A stretch of DNA of 6,871 bases from Flavisolibacter sp. (GCA_013695175.1 JACDAZ010000218.1:1-6871); one strand, 5' to 3'. Numbered from the stretch's first letter, positions 1-6,463 are shown. Translations and numbers: made by a program. The notes: a model not told the origin generated them from the sequence alone.

Positions 1-582
1 ATCCAATAATGCAGCGGGAATAGCACCGGCTAATATCATGTTGGTATTATTAAGAGCACTACCCCCAAAAATAAATTCTCCCAAGCCACCTGCAGCAATA
101 TAAGCTGCCAATGTAGCCACACCGACATTAATAACAGTTGCCGTTCTTATGCCGGCTAGTATAACGGGTAGGGCTAAAGGCAGTTGTACTTTCAGAAGTA
201 TTTGTTCCGGTGTCATTCCCATTCCCTTTGCAGCATCTACAACTGCTGCATCCACTTCTTTTATACCTATATATGTGTTGCGAATAATAGGTAATAAAGC
301 ATATAGAAATAATGCGGCTATAGCAGGTAATACACCAATGCCCAGTAAAGGAATCAAAAAACCCAAAAGTGCTATGGAAGGAATAGTTTGTAAGATCCCT
401 GCAAAACCTAGTACAGTACCTGCAAATCTTTGTTTACGGGCAATCGCCACTCCTAAAGGAAGCCCAATAAAAACAGCAATAAAAAGAGCAATAAAAGTGA
501 GTCCTATATGAGTAATGGTTTGTTGCCAGAGCTTATCTGACTGTTGTACCATAAACTGCCACAGGTTTAGCTGTTCTTCCAT
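1..582 (-). CDS. Osmoprotectant-type ABC transporter permease, N-terminal part (cut by window edge)
   Basis: This is the inner-membrane channel subunit of a glycine-betaine/choline/carnitine-type ABC importer (OpuCB/ProW-like, BPD_transp_1 family). The ATG lies one base after the stop of the ATPase gene, and 194 codons are visible before the window ends. Hydrophobic segments fall at about residues 25-48, 56-82, 83-101 and 135-165, with another starting near 182. The cytoplasmic EAA coupling loop is clear at about residues 112-140 (DAAKGMGMTPEQILLKVQLP), including the conserved Gly and the LP end; it docks on the ATPase. The reading ends inside what should be the last membrane segment. In Bacteroidota such permeases are often fused to a C-terminal periplasmic substrate-binding domain, but that part would lie outside the window. 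Substrate is inferred from family only. Confidence 0.93.
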   Translation of the reverse strand, partial: MEEQLNLWQFMVQQSDKLWQQTITHIGLTFIALFIAVFIGLPLGVAIARKQRFAGTVLGFAGILQTIPSIALLGFLIPLLGIGVLPAIAALFLYALLPIIRNTYIGIKEVDAAVVDAAKGMGMTPEQILLKVQLPLALPVILAGIRTATVINVGVATLAAYIAAGGLGEFIFGGSALNNTNMILAGAIPAALLD

Positions 583-583
583 A

Positions 584-1537
584 TTAAACCTGCTGTTTTT
601 GTTTTTGAATGGCTGACTGTAAATGAGAAAAAGTTATTTGTTTAAAGGTTCCTGTTTCCTTATCTAAAGCAGTTATAGGGGAGTTTTTATTTACTAATAC
701 TTCCATTGCTTCCCATAATGATTGACGGCTGAATAAATGTGTAGTGACCGCATCAGTAGCAGTTGGTAAATCATGCCAGATAGTTTTTAAATCAACTGAC
801 TGCCATTCTAATTGTAACCGCTGGTGTTCAAAAAAATTCTGTACAAATTCATTCTTTGGATTAAATAGTAAATCTGATGGTGTTGCCAGTTGCAATAATT
901 CTCCTTTGTCCATTAAACCGATTTTATTTCCTAATTCAAAAGCTTCCTGTACATCATGTGTAACCAGTATTATTGTCTTTTTCTTTAGTTCATCAAGTTC
1001 TTTAAATTCTTTTCTTACCGCTGTTCGTGTTAAAGGATCGAGGGCACCAAAAGGTTCATCCATTAAAAGGATGGGCGGATCAGCGGCGAGAGCTCTTGCC
1101 AATCCAACCCTTTGCTTTTGACCACCACTAAGGTTGGCAGGATAAGCATCTTTATATTGATCCGGGGGCAATTGTAGTTTAATTAATAATTCATCTACAC
1201 GGAGTTGTATTTTACTTTTCGACCATTTTAAAAGTTTGGGAACAATGGCAATATTTTCTGCTACTGTATAATGTGGAAATAAACCATACCCCTGCAATAC
1301 GTAGCCCATGGTTCTGCGCAATGCTTCCGGGGGTTGATTAAGAATATCTTTATTTTCGATGGTGATAGTGCCTGAATCAGCATCAATCAGGCGGTTGATC
1401 ATTCTAAGTGTAGTGGTTTTACCGGAACCGCTTGTACCTAATAGCACTAAAATTTCACCCTCTTCTACTCCAAATGAAACGTGGTGAACCGCAGCTTTTT
1501 TATTATAATATTTTGATACATTTTTTATTTGAATCAT
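584..1537 (-). CDS. Glycine-betaine/osmoprotectant-type ABC transporter ATPase (OpuCA/ProV-like)
   Basis: The 317-residue cytoplasmic ATPase powers the importer whose permease follows one base downstream. All nucleotide-binding motifs are visible: Walker A GTSGSGKT (34-41), Q-loop Gln82, signature LSGGQKQR (136-143), Walker B ILLMDEP (156-162), D-loop ALDP (165-168) and H-loop His194. The Walker A, MGYVLQGYGLFPHYTVAENI and MDEPFGALDPLTR stretches are typical of the OpuCA/ProV branch. Family members often end in two CBS domains that sense ionic strength. Here only about 75 residues follow the core, and residues 271-312 resemble a single CBS half, so the regulatory tail is short. The ATG overlaps the stop of the upstream oxidoreductase gene as ATGA, which indicates translational coupling. 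Confidence 0.95.
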   Translation of the reverse strand: MIQIKNVSKYYNKKAAVHHVSFGVEEGEILVLLGTSGSGKTTTLRMINRLIDADSGTITIENKDILNQPPEALRRTMGYVLQGYGLFPHYTVAENIAIVPKLLKWSKSKIQLRVDELLIKLQLPPDQYKDAYPANLSGGQKQRVGLARALAADPPILLMDEPFGALDPLTRTAVRKEFKELDELKKKTIILVTHDVQEAFELGNKIGLMDKGELLQLATPSDLLFNPKNEFVQNFFEHQRLQLEWQSVDLKTIWHDLPTATDAVTTHLFSRQSLWEAMEVLVNKNSPITALDKETGTFKQITFSHLQSAIQKQKQQV

Positions 1538-2922
1538 GCAGTTTCTTCTAAACGCATAAATAAATTATTTAAAGATTCAGCATATAATGGATGTGCAAAG
1601 ATCATATCTTTTATTTCTTGCCACGTAATACCACCTATCATTGCCATCTGTAAAACAGACATCACTTCTCCACCTTCCTGCCCAACAATAGCCACACCTA
1701 ATATAGCACCATTATCTGCATCCACCACTGCTTTCATTAAACCTCTGGTATCACCCGTTTCTATAGCACGTGCCACATGGGCCATAGGTAATGTTGCTGT
1801 TTTTATATTTAATCCTTTTTTTCTTGCCTCCTGTTCTGTTATACCTACTCTGCCTAATTGCGGATCAGTAAACATTGTATAAGGTACTGGACGATTAAGG
1901 ATAGTTTCTTCTTTACCTTCAATAAGATTGTTATATAAAATGATGTGATCATTATAAGCTATATGTGTAAATTCAGGACCTCCTTTTACGTCACCAATTA
2001 CATAAATATCTTTTACTGAAGTTTCCAATTTTTCATTTGATACAATATAGCCACGCTCATTAGTTTTTATACCGGAGGCTTCCAGGTTCAAAGCATCTGT
2101 ATTAGGTGTACGTCCTGCAGAAACAAGAATATGAGAACAATAGATTTCTTTTTCTTTATCACCCACTTTAACTGTTACACTAATTATTTCAGAGTTTTTA
2201 TGCACCCGCATTACCTGTGCATTGGTTATAATTTCAATTTCTTCATCCTTTAAAATATTACGCACTTCTTCAGCAATATCTTCATCTTCTCTTGATAAAA
2301 AGCGTTCACTAGATTCAACTATTGTTATTTTGCTACCAAACCTACCATACATTTGTCCAAACTCCAATCCTATATAACCACCTCCAATAATCAATAAATG
2401 CTCCGGTACCTGTTGTAGTTCCATTAACGTGGTGGATGTTAAATAACCAACATCATGTAATCCTTCAATATCCGGTATAGCAGCACGTGTACCTACATCA
2501 ATAAAAATTTTTTTAGCAGAAACTTCCTCCTCGCCACCATCATTCAATATAACCTGTAGTTTCTTCTCATCAACAAAAGAAGCAATTCCAAAAATCAGGT
2601 CAAGGTTTTCAGTTCGTTCCACCGATTTTTGTGAGCCTCTTCTAAAACTTTCAACCACTTTATTCTTTCGGTTTATAATGGCTTGCATATTGATTTCATA
2701 GCCTGTTGTTTCCACTCCAAATTTGTTTGCATGCATTACTGCATATGCAGCTTTAGCAGAGGCAATCATAGTTTTAGTAGGTGTACATCCAACATTTACG
2801 CAAGTGCCACCTACATCCTTTTTTTCAATAAGTGCGGTTTTCCATCCTTGAGAAGCTAATTTTTTTGCAAGTGGTGTACCACCCTGGCCTGAGCCAATTA
2901 TAATAGCATCGTAATGTTTCAT
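1534..2922 (-). CDS. FAD-dependent pyridine nucleotide-disulfide oxidoreductase (dihydrolipoamide dehydrogenase/MerA-like)
   Basis: This 462-residue flavoprotein would pass electrons from NAD(P)H through FAD to a redox-active cysteine pair. Visible in order: FAD-binding GSGQGG (10-15); redox disulfide Cys41-x4-Cys46 in GGTCVNVGCTPTK; NAD(P)-binding GGGYIG (180-185) followed by Glu203, which favours NAD; the second FAD motif YVIGDV (307-312); and a C-terminal dimerisation domain with the catalytic pair His444 and Glu449 (AHPLYAES). Relatives are commonly labelled mercuric reductase. However, this protein has no N-terminal metal-binding domain and no C-terminal vicinal cysteines, so Hg(II) reduction is unlikely. 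It also differs from a standard lipoamide dehydrogenase, and no 2-oxoacid dehydrogenase genes are adjacent. The true substrate is unknown. It overlaps the ABC ATPase gene by four bases and starts 10 bases after the DUF427 remnant. Confidence 0.92.
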   Translation of the reverse strand: MKHYDAIIIGSGQGGTPLAKKLASQGWKTALIEKKDVGGTCVNVGCTPTKTMIASAKAAYAVMHANKFGVETTGYEINMQAIINRKNKVVESFRRGSQKSVERTENLDLIFGIASFVDEKKLQVILNDGGEEEVSAKKIFIDVGTRAAIPDIEGLHDVGYLTSTTLMELQQVPEHLLIIGGGYIGLEFGQMYGRFGSKITIVESSERFLSREDEDIAEEVRNILKDEEIEIITNAQVMRVHKNSEIISVTVKVGDKEKEIYCSHILVSAGRTPNTDALNLEASGIKTNERGYIVSNEKLETSVKDIYVIGDVKGGPEFTHIAYNDHIILYNNLIEGKEETILNRPVPYTMFTDPQLGRVGITEQEARKKGLNIKTATLPMAHVARAIETGDTRGLMKAVVDADNGAILGVAIVGQEGGEVMSVLQMAMIGGITWQEIKDMIFAHPLYAESLNNLFMRLEETA

Positions 2923-2932
2923 CTTATTTATT

Positions 2933-3193
2933 TTAATGTTCCAGCTTTACACCATTCCAAAAGGCTACATGATCTTTTATTTGTTTTGCTGCTTCTTTAG
3001 GCTCCGGATAATACCAGGCAGCATCTTCATTCATTTTACCATTTACTTCCAAAGTAAAATAAGAAGCCTTGCTTTTCCATGGGCACACTGTATGTGTATC
3101 TGAGACTTTTAAAAATTTTTTCTTTAGAGCTTCCGGCGGAAGAATGATTCCCTTCCACTCATTATTTTTTGCGTGGAAAGAAATTGCACGACA
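2933..3193 (-). pseudogene. DUF427-family gene, apparently broken at its 5' end
   Basis: The minus strand encodes the conserved core and C-terminus of a DUF427 (NTP_transf_9) protein: THTVCPWKSKASY, then NGKMNEDAAWYYPEP, then IKDHVAFWNGVKLEH and a TAA stop. Complete members are about 90-95 residues and begin with a strand like KAIWNGxxIAES. Here the frame is open for only 86 codons back to a TAG at 3194-3196, and has no ATG, GTG or TTG before the conserved block. A strong Shine-Dalgarno (AAAGGAG, about 3200-3206) lies five bases before a GTG (3195-3193) in another frame. That frame would join the DUF427 frame if the A6 run at about 3168-3173 had five A's. So this is a frameshift (real or a sequencing error) or a degraded start. 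The family has no established function. It is the first cistron before the oxidoreductase gene. Confidence 0.7.
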
Positions 3194-3355
3194 CTAAAAC
3201 TCCTTTATAAGATCAACAATAAATCACAAACAATTGAATCTTTCATATATGCCCTTTACTGAAGGTATAAAGATTCTTTAGGAACATTTGGCATATCAAA
3301 ATCTGTTTTAACCATCATCTGCAATTTTATTATTTAAAGGCGGTGGTATTAAATA
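3194..3355. other. Intergenic region upstream of the minus-strand operon
   Basis: No convincing gene is seen. In one minus-strand frame there are two short interrupted peptides, one starting at 3246 (MKDSIVCDLLLIL), whose surroundings (RAYMKDSIVCD) faintly resemble the missing DUF427 N-terminus. They are out of frame with the DUF427 core and separated from it by more sequence than the family allows. The promoter of the operon should lie here, but no clear Bacteroidota -33/-7 pair could be assigned. Confidence 0.4.
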
Positions 3356-3382
3356 ACAATGCTGCTAAAAAAGCAGCATTGT
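3356..3382 (-). terminator. Hairpin downstream of the lipoprotein gene, probable terminator
   Basis: A perfect 11-base-pair stem (ACAATGCTGCT paired with AGCAGCATTGT) encloses a five-base loop. It starts 28 bases after the lipoprotein stop codon and precedes the next minus-strand transcription unit. On the minus strand it is followed by TATTTAATA rather than a long T run, so a Rho-independent terminator is likely but not textbook. Confidence 0.6.
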
Positions 3383-3410
3383 ATTAAGTTATAAAATGAA
3401 TCAAATCGAA

Positions 3411-4010
3411 TTACATACCTGGAGCTGCTTTGTCTTCAAATTTTGTATTAGCCTGTGGGCTAAACTGAATTTTCTGAAGATATGGATCCATCTTGCCTTC
3501 CATCATTTCTTTTATAGCCCGTGCATAATATGCTCTTGCATCGTCTACTGTTTTTTTACCTGTTGCAACATCATTAGCCAGGTTTATAGCTAAAAAATTG
3601 GCTTCTTCTTTATCACATCTTGCAGACATTTCTCCTACAGTTCTTGCTACAACAACACTACCATCATATTGTGCCAGCTCATCAAATTTATCTGCCGGAA
3701 CACTATAATTTACAAACTGCTCCAAAAGGTCAAGGTGTGGCATTGGAAAATTGTGCTGCACCGGTTCTTTATGTATAATAGTCCTTTTCCATGGCCCGTT
3801 ATTATGCCATACTAACATAGTTCCTGTTATTTCATTTGGTGCGCCATATTTAACCATTATGGTATTTGCCACTTCCTGTGTTTTGGCCGGCCAACCTGTT
3901 ATAATACCCTTTGCTTCATTTGCAGATACACTACTTAATCTGTTTGTAGTAGTGCAAGCGGTAAAAGACACTAATGAAATAAATAATCCTGCTGCTAAAA
4001 TCTTTTTCAT
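3411..4010 (-). CDS. Lipoprotein of unknown function
   Basis: The product has 199 residues with a signal peptide of the lipoprotein type: Met-Lys-Lys, a hydrophobic core (residues 4-16), then FTA-Cys19, a near-canonical lipobox. The mature protein would therefore be lipid-anchored in the envelope, starting CTTTNRLSS. The rest is soluble and mixed alpha/beta, with no membrane segment. Notable stretches are a GWPAKTQEVANTIMVKYG block (39-56) and a WHNNGPWKRT block (68-77), an FPMPHLDLLEQFVNY helix (88-102), and a helical C-terminal part (about 124-175) rich in Ala, Glu and Asp. I do not recognise the family. The gene is monocistronic by spacing, with a hairpin after it and a 149-base gap before it. 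No strong Shine-Dalgarno precedes the ATG, only A-rich sequence, as is usual in Bacteroidota. Confidence 0.85.
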   Translation of the reverse strand: MKKILAAGLFISLVSFTACTTTNRLSSVSANEAKGIITGWPAKTQEVANTIMVKYGAPNEITGTMLVWHNNGPWKRTIIHKEPVQHNFPMPHLDLLEQFVNYSVPADKFDELAQYDGSVVVARTVGEMSARCDKEEANFLAINLANDVATGKKTVDDARAYYARAIKEMMEGKMDPYLQKIQFSPQANTKFEDKAAPGM

Positions 4011-4159
4011 AATTCATGTTTTGTTTAAATAAAAGTTGATTTGTGAAACCTAAACCTACACAGACTGCTTCTGTATACCTAGGTTATCAATCTTAGAAGA
4101 TTTGAACAGTAGCTTGTAAAAGATTAGTCGTTGTATTAGATGAAACCTGACAGCAGATT

Positions 4160-4423
4160 TTATTTTTCTTCAAGATTCATAATAATCTTTTCTTCAAGTT
4201 CTGCAGTATTTTGTTTGGGGGCTAATGTAGTAGTAGCGTGCCTTCTTAATAAACGCTCAAGAAAACGATTTTGCTTTCGGTAATTTCTGCAACCGCTGCA
4301 CATAGATAAATGCATATTCAGTTGTGCTTTTTCCATCAGGCTTAATGGGGCGTTATTGCTTTTCTCTATCAAAAAAGTGGCTTTTCTACAGTGTAGCATT
4401 ACGGAGTTCATCAATCGCCGCAT
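4160..4423 (-). CDS. Small zinc-finger anti-sigma factor (zf-HC2/ZAS-like)
   Basis: This 87-residue protein carries the zinc-binding anti-sigma pattern Cys12, His38-x3-Cys42-x2-Cys45 (HLSMCSGC), between a helical N-terminus (CRKATFLIEKS, SLMEKAQLNMHL) and a charged helical C-terminus. Members of this family bind and sequester a cognate ECF sigma factor, and some respond to redox or metal state through the zinc site. No membrane segment is present, so it should be cytoplasmic. Starts at codon 5 or 9 are also possible, because relatives usually begin close to the first conserved cysteine. In related genomes such genes follow an ECF sigma gene. Here only a decayed sigma C-terminus lies upstream (55-base gap), so the anti-sigma looks orphaned unless it acts on a sigma factor encoded elsewhere. 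Confidence 0.8.
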   Translation of the reverse strand: MRRLMNSVMLHCRKATFLIEKSNNAPLSLMEKAQLNMHLSMCSGCRNYRKQNRFLERLLRRHATTTLAPKQNTAELEEKIIMNLEEK

Positions 4424-4478
4424 AATAAATGTTTAGTAGAATAATGGCTCGTATAAAATGTAGTCGTATAAATGAATA

Positions 4479-4631
4479 TTACCTGACATAGAAATTACCG
4501 GTTATATTTCCTGATTTAAACCATTTGTTTTAGAGGCAAGTCTTCGGTAGTAGTTTTGCCCGGTGCATGATCTGGCAGAAATTGGCTTGAGTGATATCCA
4601 GTTTTGGTACAAACATTTTTACTCTCAGTAA
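4479..4631 (-). pseudogene. Remnant of an ECF RNA polymerase sigma factor (region 4.2 end only)
   Basis: On the minus strand, from the ATG at 4616, the frame reads 28 codons including KLDITQANFCQIMHRAKL and KTCL. This matches the helix-turn-helix recognition end of Bacteroidota ECF sigma factors, which typically read LDIS-x-x-N-x-x-x-x-xHRA-x-L then CLE-x-x-WF. The stop TAA at 4532-4530 falls where the family has Glu; past it the frame continues NKWFKSGN and ends at 4481-4479, as an intact sigma C-terminus would. So there is one apparent nonsense change (GAA to TAA), plus loss of everything upstream (regions 2 and most of 4). The recognisable part stops where the DUF952 gene ends (TAA 4634-4632), in the same frame. 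Its position just ahead of the anti-sigma gene supports the assignment. Confidence 0.72.
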
Positions 4632-5060
4632 TTAATAGGAACTGGAAAATTCTCCAATTTCAAATTGGCCATTTCTTTTATCATTTATGATCAGGTATGA
4701 ATATCTTGTTACATCATTCATATCAATGTTCTCAATTAGCAAGTATGCCTGTTCCCAGTTTTTCTCATTGGTTGGTTGTTCCCAAATTAATTTTTTATAT
4801 AATTCTGATGAGATTTCTACTTCTAATACAACAGGATTTTCGGCAGGTTCAAAATATTTGTTAGCTACCGTTTTAATGTCATCAAATTTATTTAAATTAA
4901 TATGACCAGCACGTCTATCTGAACTACATCTCGGAACTTTTCCATCCTTTTTGCTTTGTGTCCATTCATTTTCCGAAATAATTCTATATAACTTCAATTT
5001 AGACAAGGTTCTTTGTTTCAATATAGTAATTAATATCGCGATGTTTTTTGTATAACACAC
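4632..5060 (-). CDS. DUF952-family protein
   Basis: The reading frame of up to 142 residues matches the DUF952 plan: an opening strand and helix (KLYRIISENEWTQSKKDG, 23-40), a GHINLNK turn (52-58) in place of the usual FIHCS, a helix and VANKYF (65-70), a VVLEVEIS strand (77-84), then LIWEQP and a C-terminal strand pair. DUF952 proteins have no proven reaction. I recall the fold being grouped with ADP-ribosyltransferase-like proteins, which I cannot confirm here. The first 18-20 residues lie outside the domain. The far start is a GTG at 5060; a TTG at 5006 (codon 19) would start just before the domain and may be the true one. Base composition is low (about 30% GC in sampled lines). It is divergent from fic and ends directly at the sigma remnant. 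Confidence 0.72.
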   Translation of the reverse strand: MCYTKNIAILITILKQRTLSKLKLYRIISENEWTQSKKDGKVPRCSSDRRAGHINLNKFDDIKTVANKYFEPAENPVVLEVEISSELYKKLIWEQPTNEKNWEQAYLLIENIDMNDVTRYSYLIINDKRNGQFEIGEFSSSY

Positions 5061-5092
5061 AATAGCTGTTTGTCGAAAAACTGCCTTCTCTT

Positions 5093-5125
5093 CAAATCTA
5101 AGTTAAATCAGAAGGTTCATGCAAG
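5093..5125 (-). promoter_or_regulatory. Possible promoter of the DUF952 gene
   Basis: On the minus strand TAGATTTG (5100-5093) fits the Bacteroidota -7 consensus TAnnTTTG exactly. A CTTG (5125-5122) lies 21 bases upstream, slightly farther than the usual spacing to the -33 TTTG. Transcription would begin near 5086, about 26 bases before the GTG start. Confidence 0.3.
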
Positions 5126-5202
5126 TGGAATTGACTTTATATCCGGGTTTTGTAGATAATGGATAAAGTGAAAAAATAATAAACAGATCAAGTAATTATT
5201 TG

Positions 5203-5232
5203 TTTGCATAGAAACTTATTAAATTAGAATTG
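5203..5232 (+). promoter_or_regulatory. Possible Bacteroidota-type promoter of fic
   Basis: TTTG (5203-5206) is followed after 18 bases by TAGAATTG (5225-5232), one mismatch from TAnnTTTG. This would start transcription near 5239, just upstream of the operator-like repeats. A perfect 10-base palindrome CTGTATACAG (5233-5242) sits at the expected start point. Confidence 0.4.
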
Positions 5233-5254
5233 CTGTATACAGATTATATCATTT

Positions 5255-5283
5255 TGCGGAGAATCAGCGCCTTAATCTCCGCA
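5255..5283. promoter_or_regulatory. Inverted pair of TGCGGAGA sites, probable fic operator
   Basis: TGCGGAGA (5255-5262) and its reverse complement TCTCCGCA (5276-5283) are separated by 13 bases, giving a 21-base centre-to-centre distance, about two helical turns. It lies between the predicted fic promoter and the fic start, as expected for a repressor site. It could also form an RNA hairpin in the leader. The binding protein is not known; Fic's own winged helix is the obvious candidate. Confidence 0.55.
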
Positions 5284-5306
5284 TCTTTTGAGGTGAATAT
5301 TAGATT

Positions 5307-5314
5307 TGCGGAGA
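5307..5314 (+). promoter_or_regulatory. Third TGCGGAGA copy, overlapping the fic ribosome binding site
   Basis: The same octamer, with the same flank (ATTTGCGGAGAAT here, TTTTGCGGAGAAT at 5252), recurs 52 bases after the first copy. Its GGAG (5310-5313) is five bases before the ATG at 5319, so it also serves as a Shine-Dalgarno. A short inverted repeat, CCGCAT/ATGCGG (5331-5345), follows inside the first codons and shares the GCGG core. Confidence 0.55.
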
Positions 5315-5318
5315 ATAA

Positions 5319-6455
5319 ATGGTACATTCACCGCATAAAATGCGGACAATAAGTAAATATATTTATCAACTTCCTAATTGGCCCCAGTTTCATTGGGATC
5401 AGAATAAGTTAGCAAAGATATTAGCTGAAGTACGCCACCGCCAGGGCCGACTGCTTGGACGAATGGAAGGACTGGGTTTCAACCTTCAAAAAGAAGCTAC
5501 CCTTCAAACATTAACGCTGGATGTGCTAAAATCAAGTGAGATTGAAGGCGAGATTTTAGACCGGGAGCAAGTGCGATCCTCTATAGCCAGGAGATTAGGA
5601 ATGGATATAGCCGGATTGGTGCCTGCGGACAGGCATGTGGAAGGCGTAGTGGAAATGATGCTTGATGCTACCCAGAATTATAAAAATGAGCTGACTGACG
5701 AACGGTTGTTCGGGTGGCATGCTGCCTTATTCCCAACCGGCAGAAGCGGAATGAATAAAATTGTTGTAGGAGGCTGGCGGGCTAACACAAAAGATGACCC
5801 TATGCAAGTGGTATCGGGACCAATGGGTAGAGAAATAATTCATTATGAAGCTCCCGATTCGGAAATACTGGATAAGGAGATGAAAAGATTTTGCGATTGG
5901 TTCAATAAAGAAAACAGCATTGACCCTGTAATGAAAGCCGCACTCGCTCATTTATGGTTTGTAACCATACACCCCTTTGATGATGGTAATGGACGTATTG
6001 CAAGAGCCATCGCTGACATGCAGTTATCACGTGCAGATGGTACACCTCAACGCTTTTATAGCATGTCTGCACAAATAAGAAAAGAAAGAGCGGATTATTA
6101 TAATATTTTAGAAGAAACGCAGAACGAAACCCTGGATATTACACAATGGATGGAGTGGTTTCTTACCTGTTTGGATAGGGCATTAACATCAACCGATGAA
6201 ACATTAGTAGTCGTCTTAAAAAAAGCAAGATTTTGGGAGAAGCATGCTGAAAGTACATTTAATGACCGGCAGGTTTTATTGCTTAATAAATTATTAAATG
6301 GCATTGATGGAAAGATGACGTCATCCAAATGGGGAAAGATTGCTAAATGTTCTCAGGATACGGCATTGCGTGATATACAAAATTTGATGGACCGGCAAAT
6401 ATTGGTAAAAGAGCCTTCGGGAGGACGAAGTACAAGTTATGTTTTGGCAGACTAA
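5319..6455 (+). CDS. Fic-domain AMP-transferase with self-inhibitory helix and C-terminal winged helix
   Basis: This 378-residue protein belongs to the Fic family, which usually transfers AMP from ATP to target hydroxyl groups. The N-terminal DUF4172-like part (YIYQLPNWPQFHW, 14-26; EVRHRQGRLLGRM, 37-49) carries the autoinhibitory motif S/TxxxE(G/N) as Ser72-SEI-Glu76-Gly77, placing it in class II, where the inhibitor is built into the protein. The catalytic loop is complete: His218-Pro-Phe-Asp-Asp-Gly-Asn-Gly-Arg226. The flap that positions the target is about 150-178 (GGWRANTKDDPMQVVSGP). Residues 313-376 look like a winged-helix DNA-binding domain ending in GGRSTSYVL. Two starts are possible: ATG 5319, chosen for its GGAG at five bases, or ATG 5340 (Met8), nearer to where relatives begin. 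All key residues are intact. Target protein unknown; it may act as a toxin-like or regulatory modifier. Confidence 0.93.
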   Translation: MVHSPHKMRTISKYIYQLPNWPQFHWDQNKLAKILAEVRHRQGRLLGRMEGLGFNLQKEATLQTLTLDVLKSSEIEGEILDREQVRSSIARRLGMDIAGLVPADRHVEGVVEMMLDATQNYKNELTDERLFGWHAALFPTGRSGMNKIVVGGWRANTKDDPMQVVSGPMGREIIHYEAPDSEILDKEMKRFCDWFNKENSIDPVMKAALAHLWFVTIHPFDDGNGRIARAIADMQLSRADGTPQRFYSMSAQIRKERADYYNILEETQNETLDITQWMEWFLTCLDRALTSTDETLVVVLKKARFWEKHAESTFNDRQVLLLNKLLNGIDGKMTSSKWGKIAKCSQDTALRDIQNLMDRQILVKEPSGGRSTSYVLAD

Positions 6456-6463
6456 ATTTTAAG

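Noticed and set aside
744..1121. Open frame on the plus strand inside the ABC ATPase gene
   Set aside because: It is antisense to a gene with every ABC motif intact, and its own translation is Ser/Lys/Cys-rich without any domain; an overlap artefact. The same holds for the plus-strand open frames at 149-511, 1529-1882, 3396-3593, 3751-4032 and 4687-4905, and for the minus-strand open frames inside fic.
1534..2922. Calling the flavoprotein merA (mercuric reductase)
   Set aside because: No N-terminal heavy-metal domain, no C-terminal cysteine pair, no merR/merT/merP neighbours; only the general superfamily motifs are shared.
3270..3330. Short minus-strand peptide beginning MVKTDFDMPNVPKES
   Set aside because: Only about 19 codons before a stop, with no supporting domain; kept only as a note in the intergenic entry.
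4077..4084. Palindrome ACCTAGGT upstream of the lipoprotein gene
   Set aside because: Single eight-base palindrome with no second copy and no promoter that could be placed next to it; expected by chance at this length.
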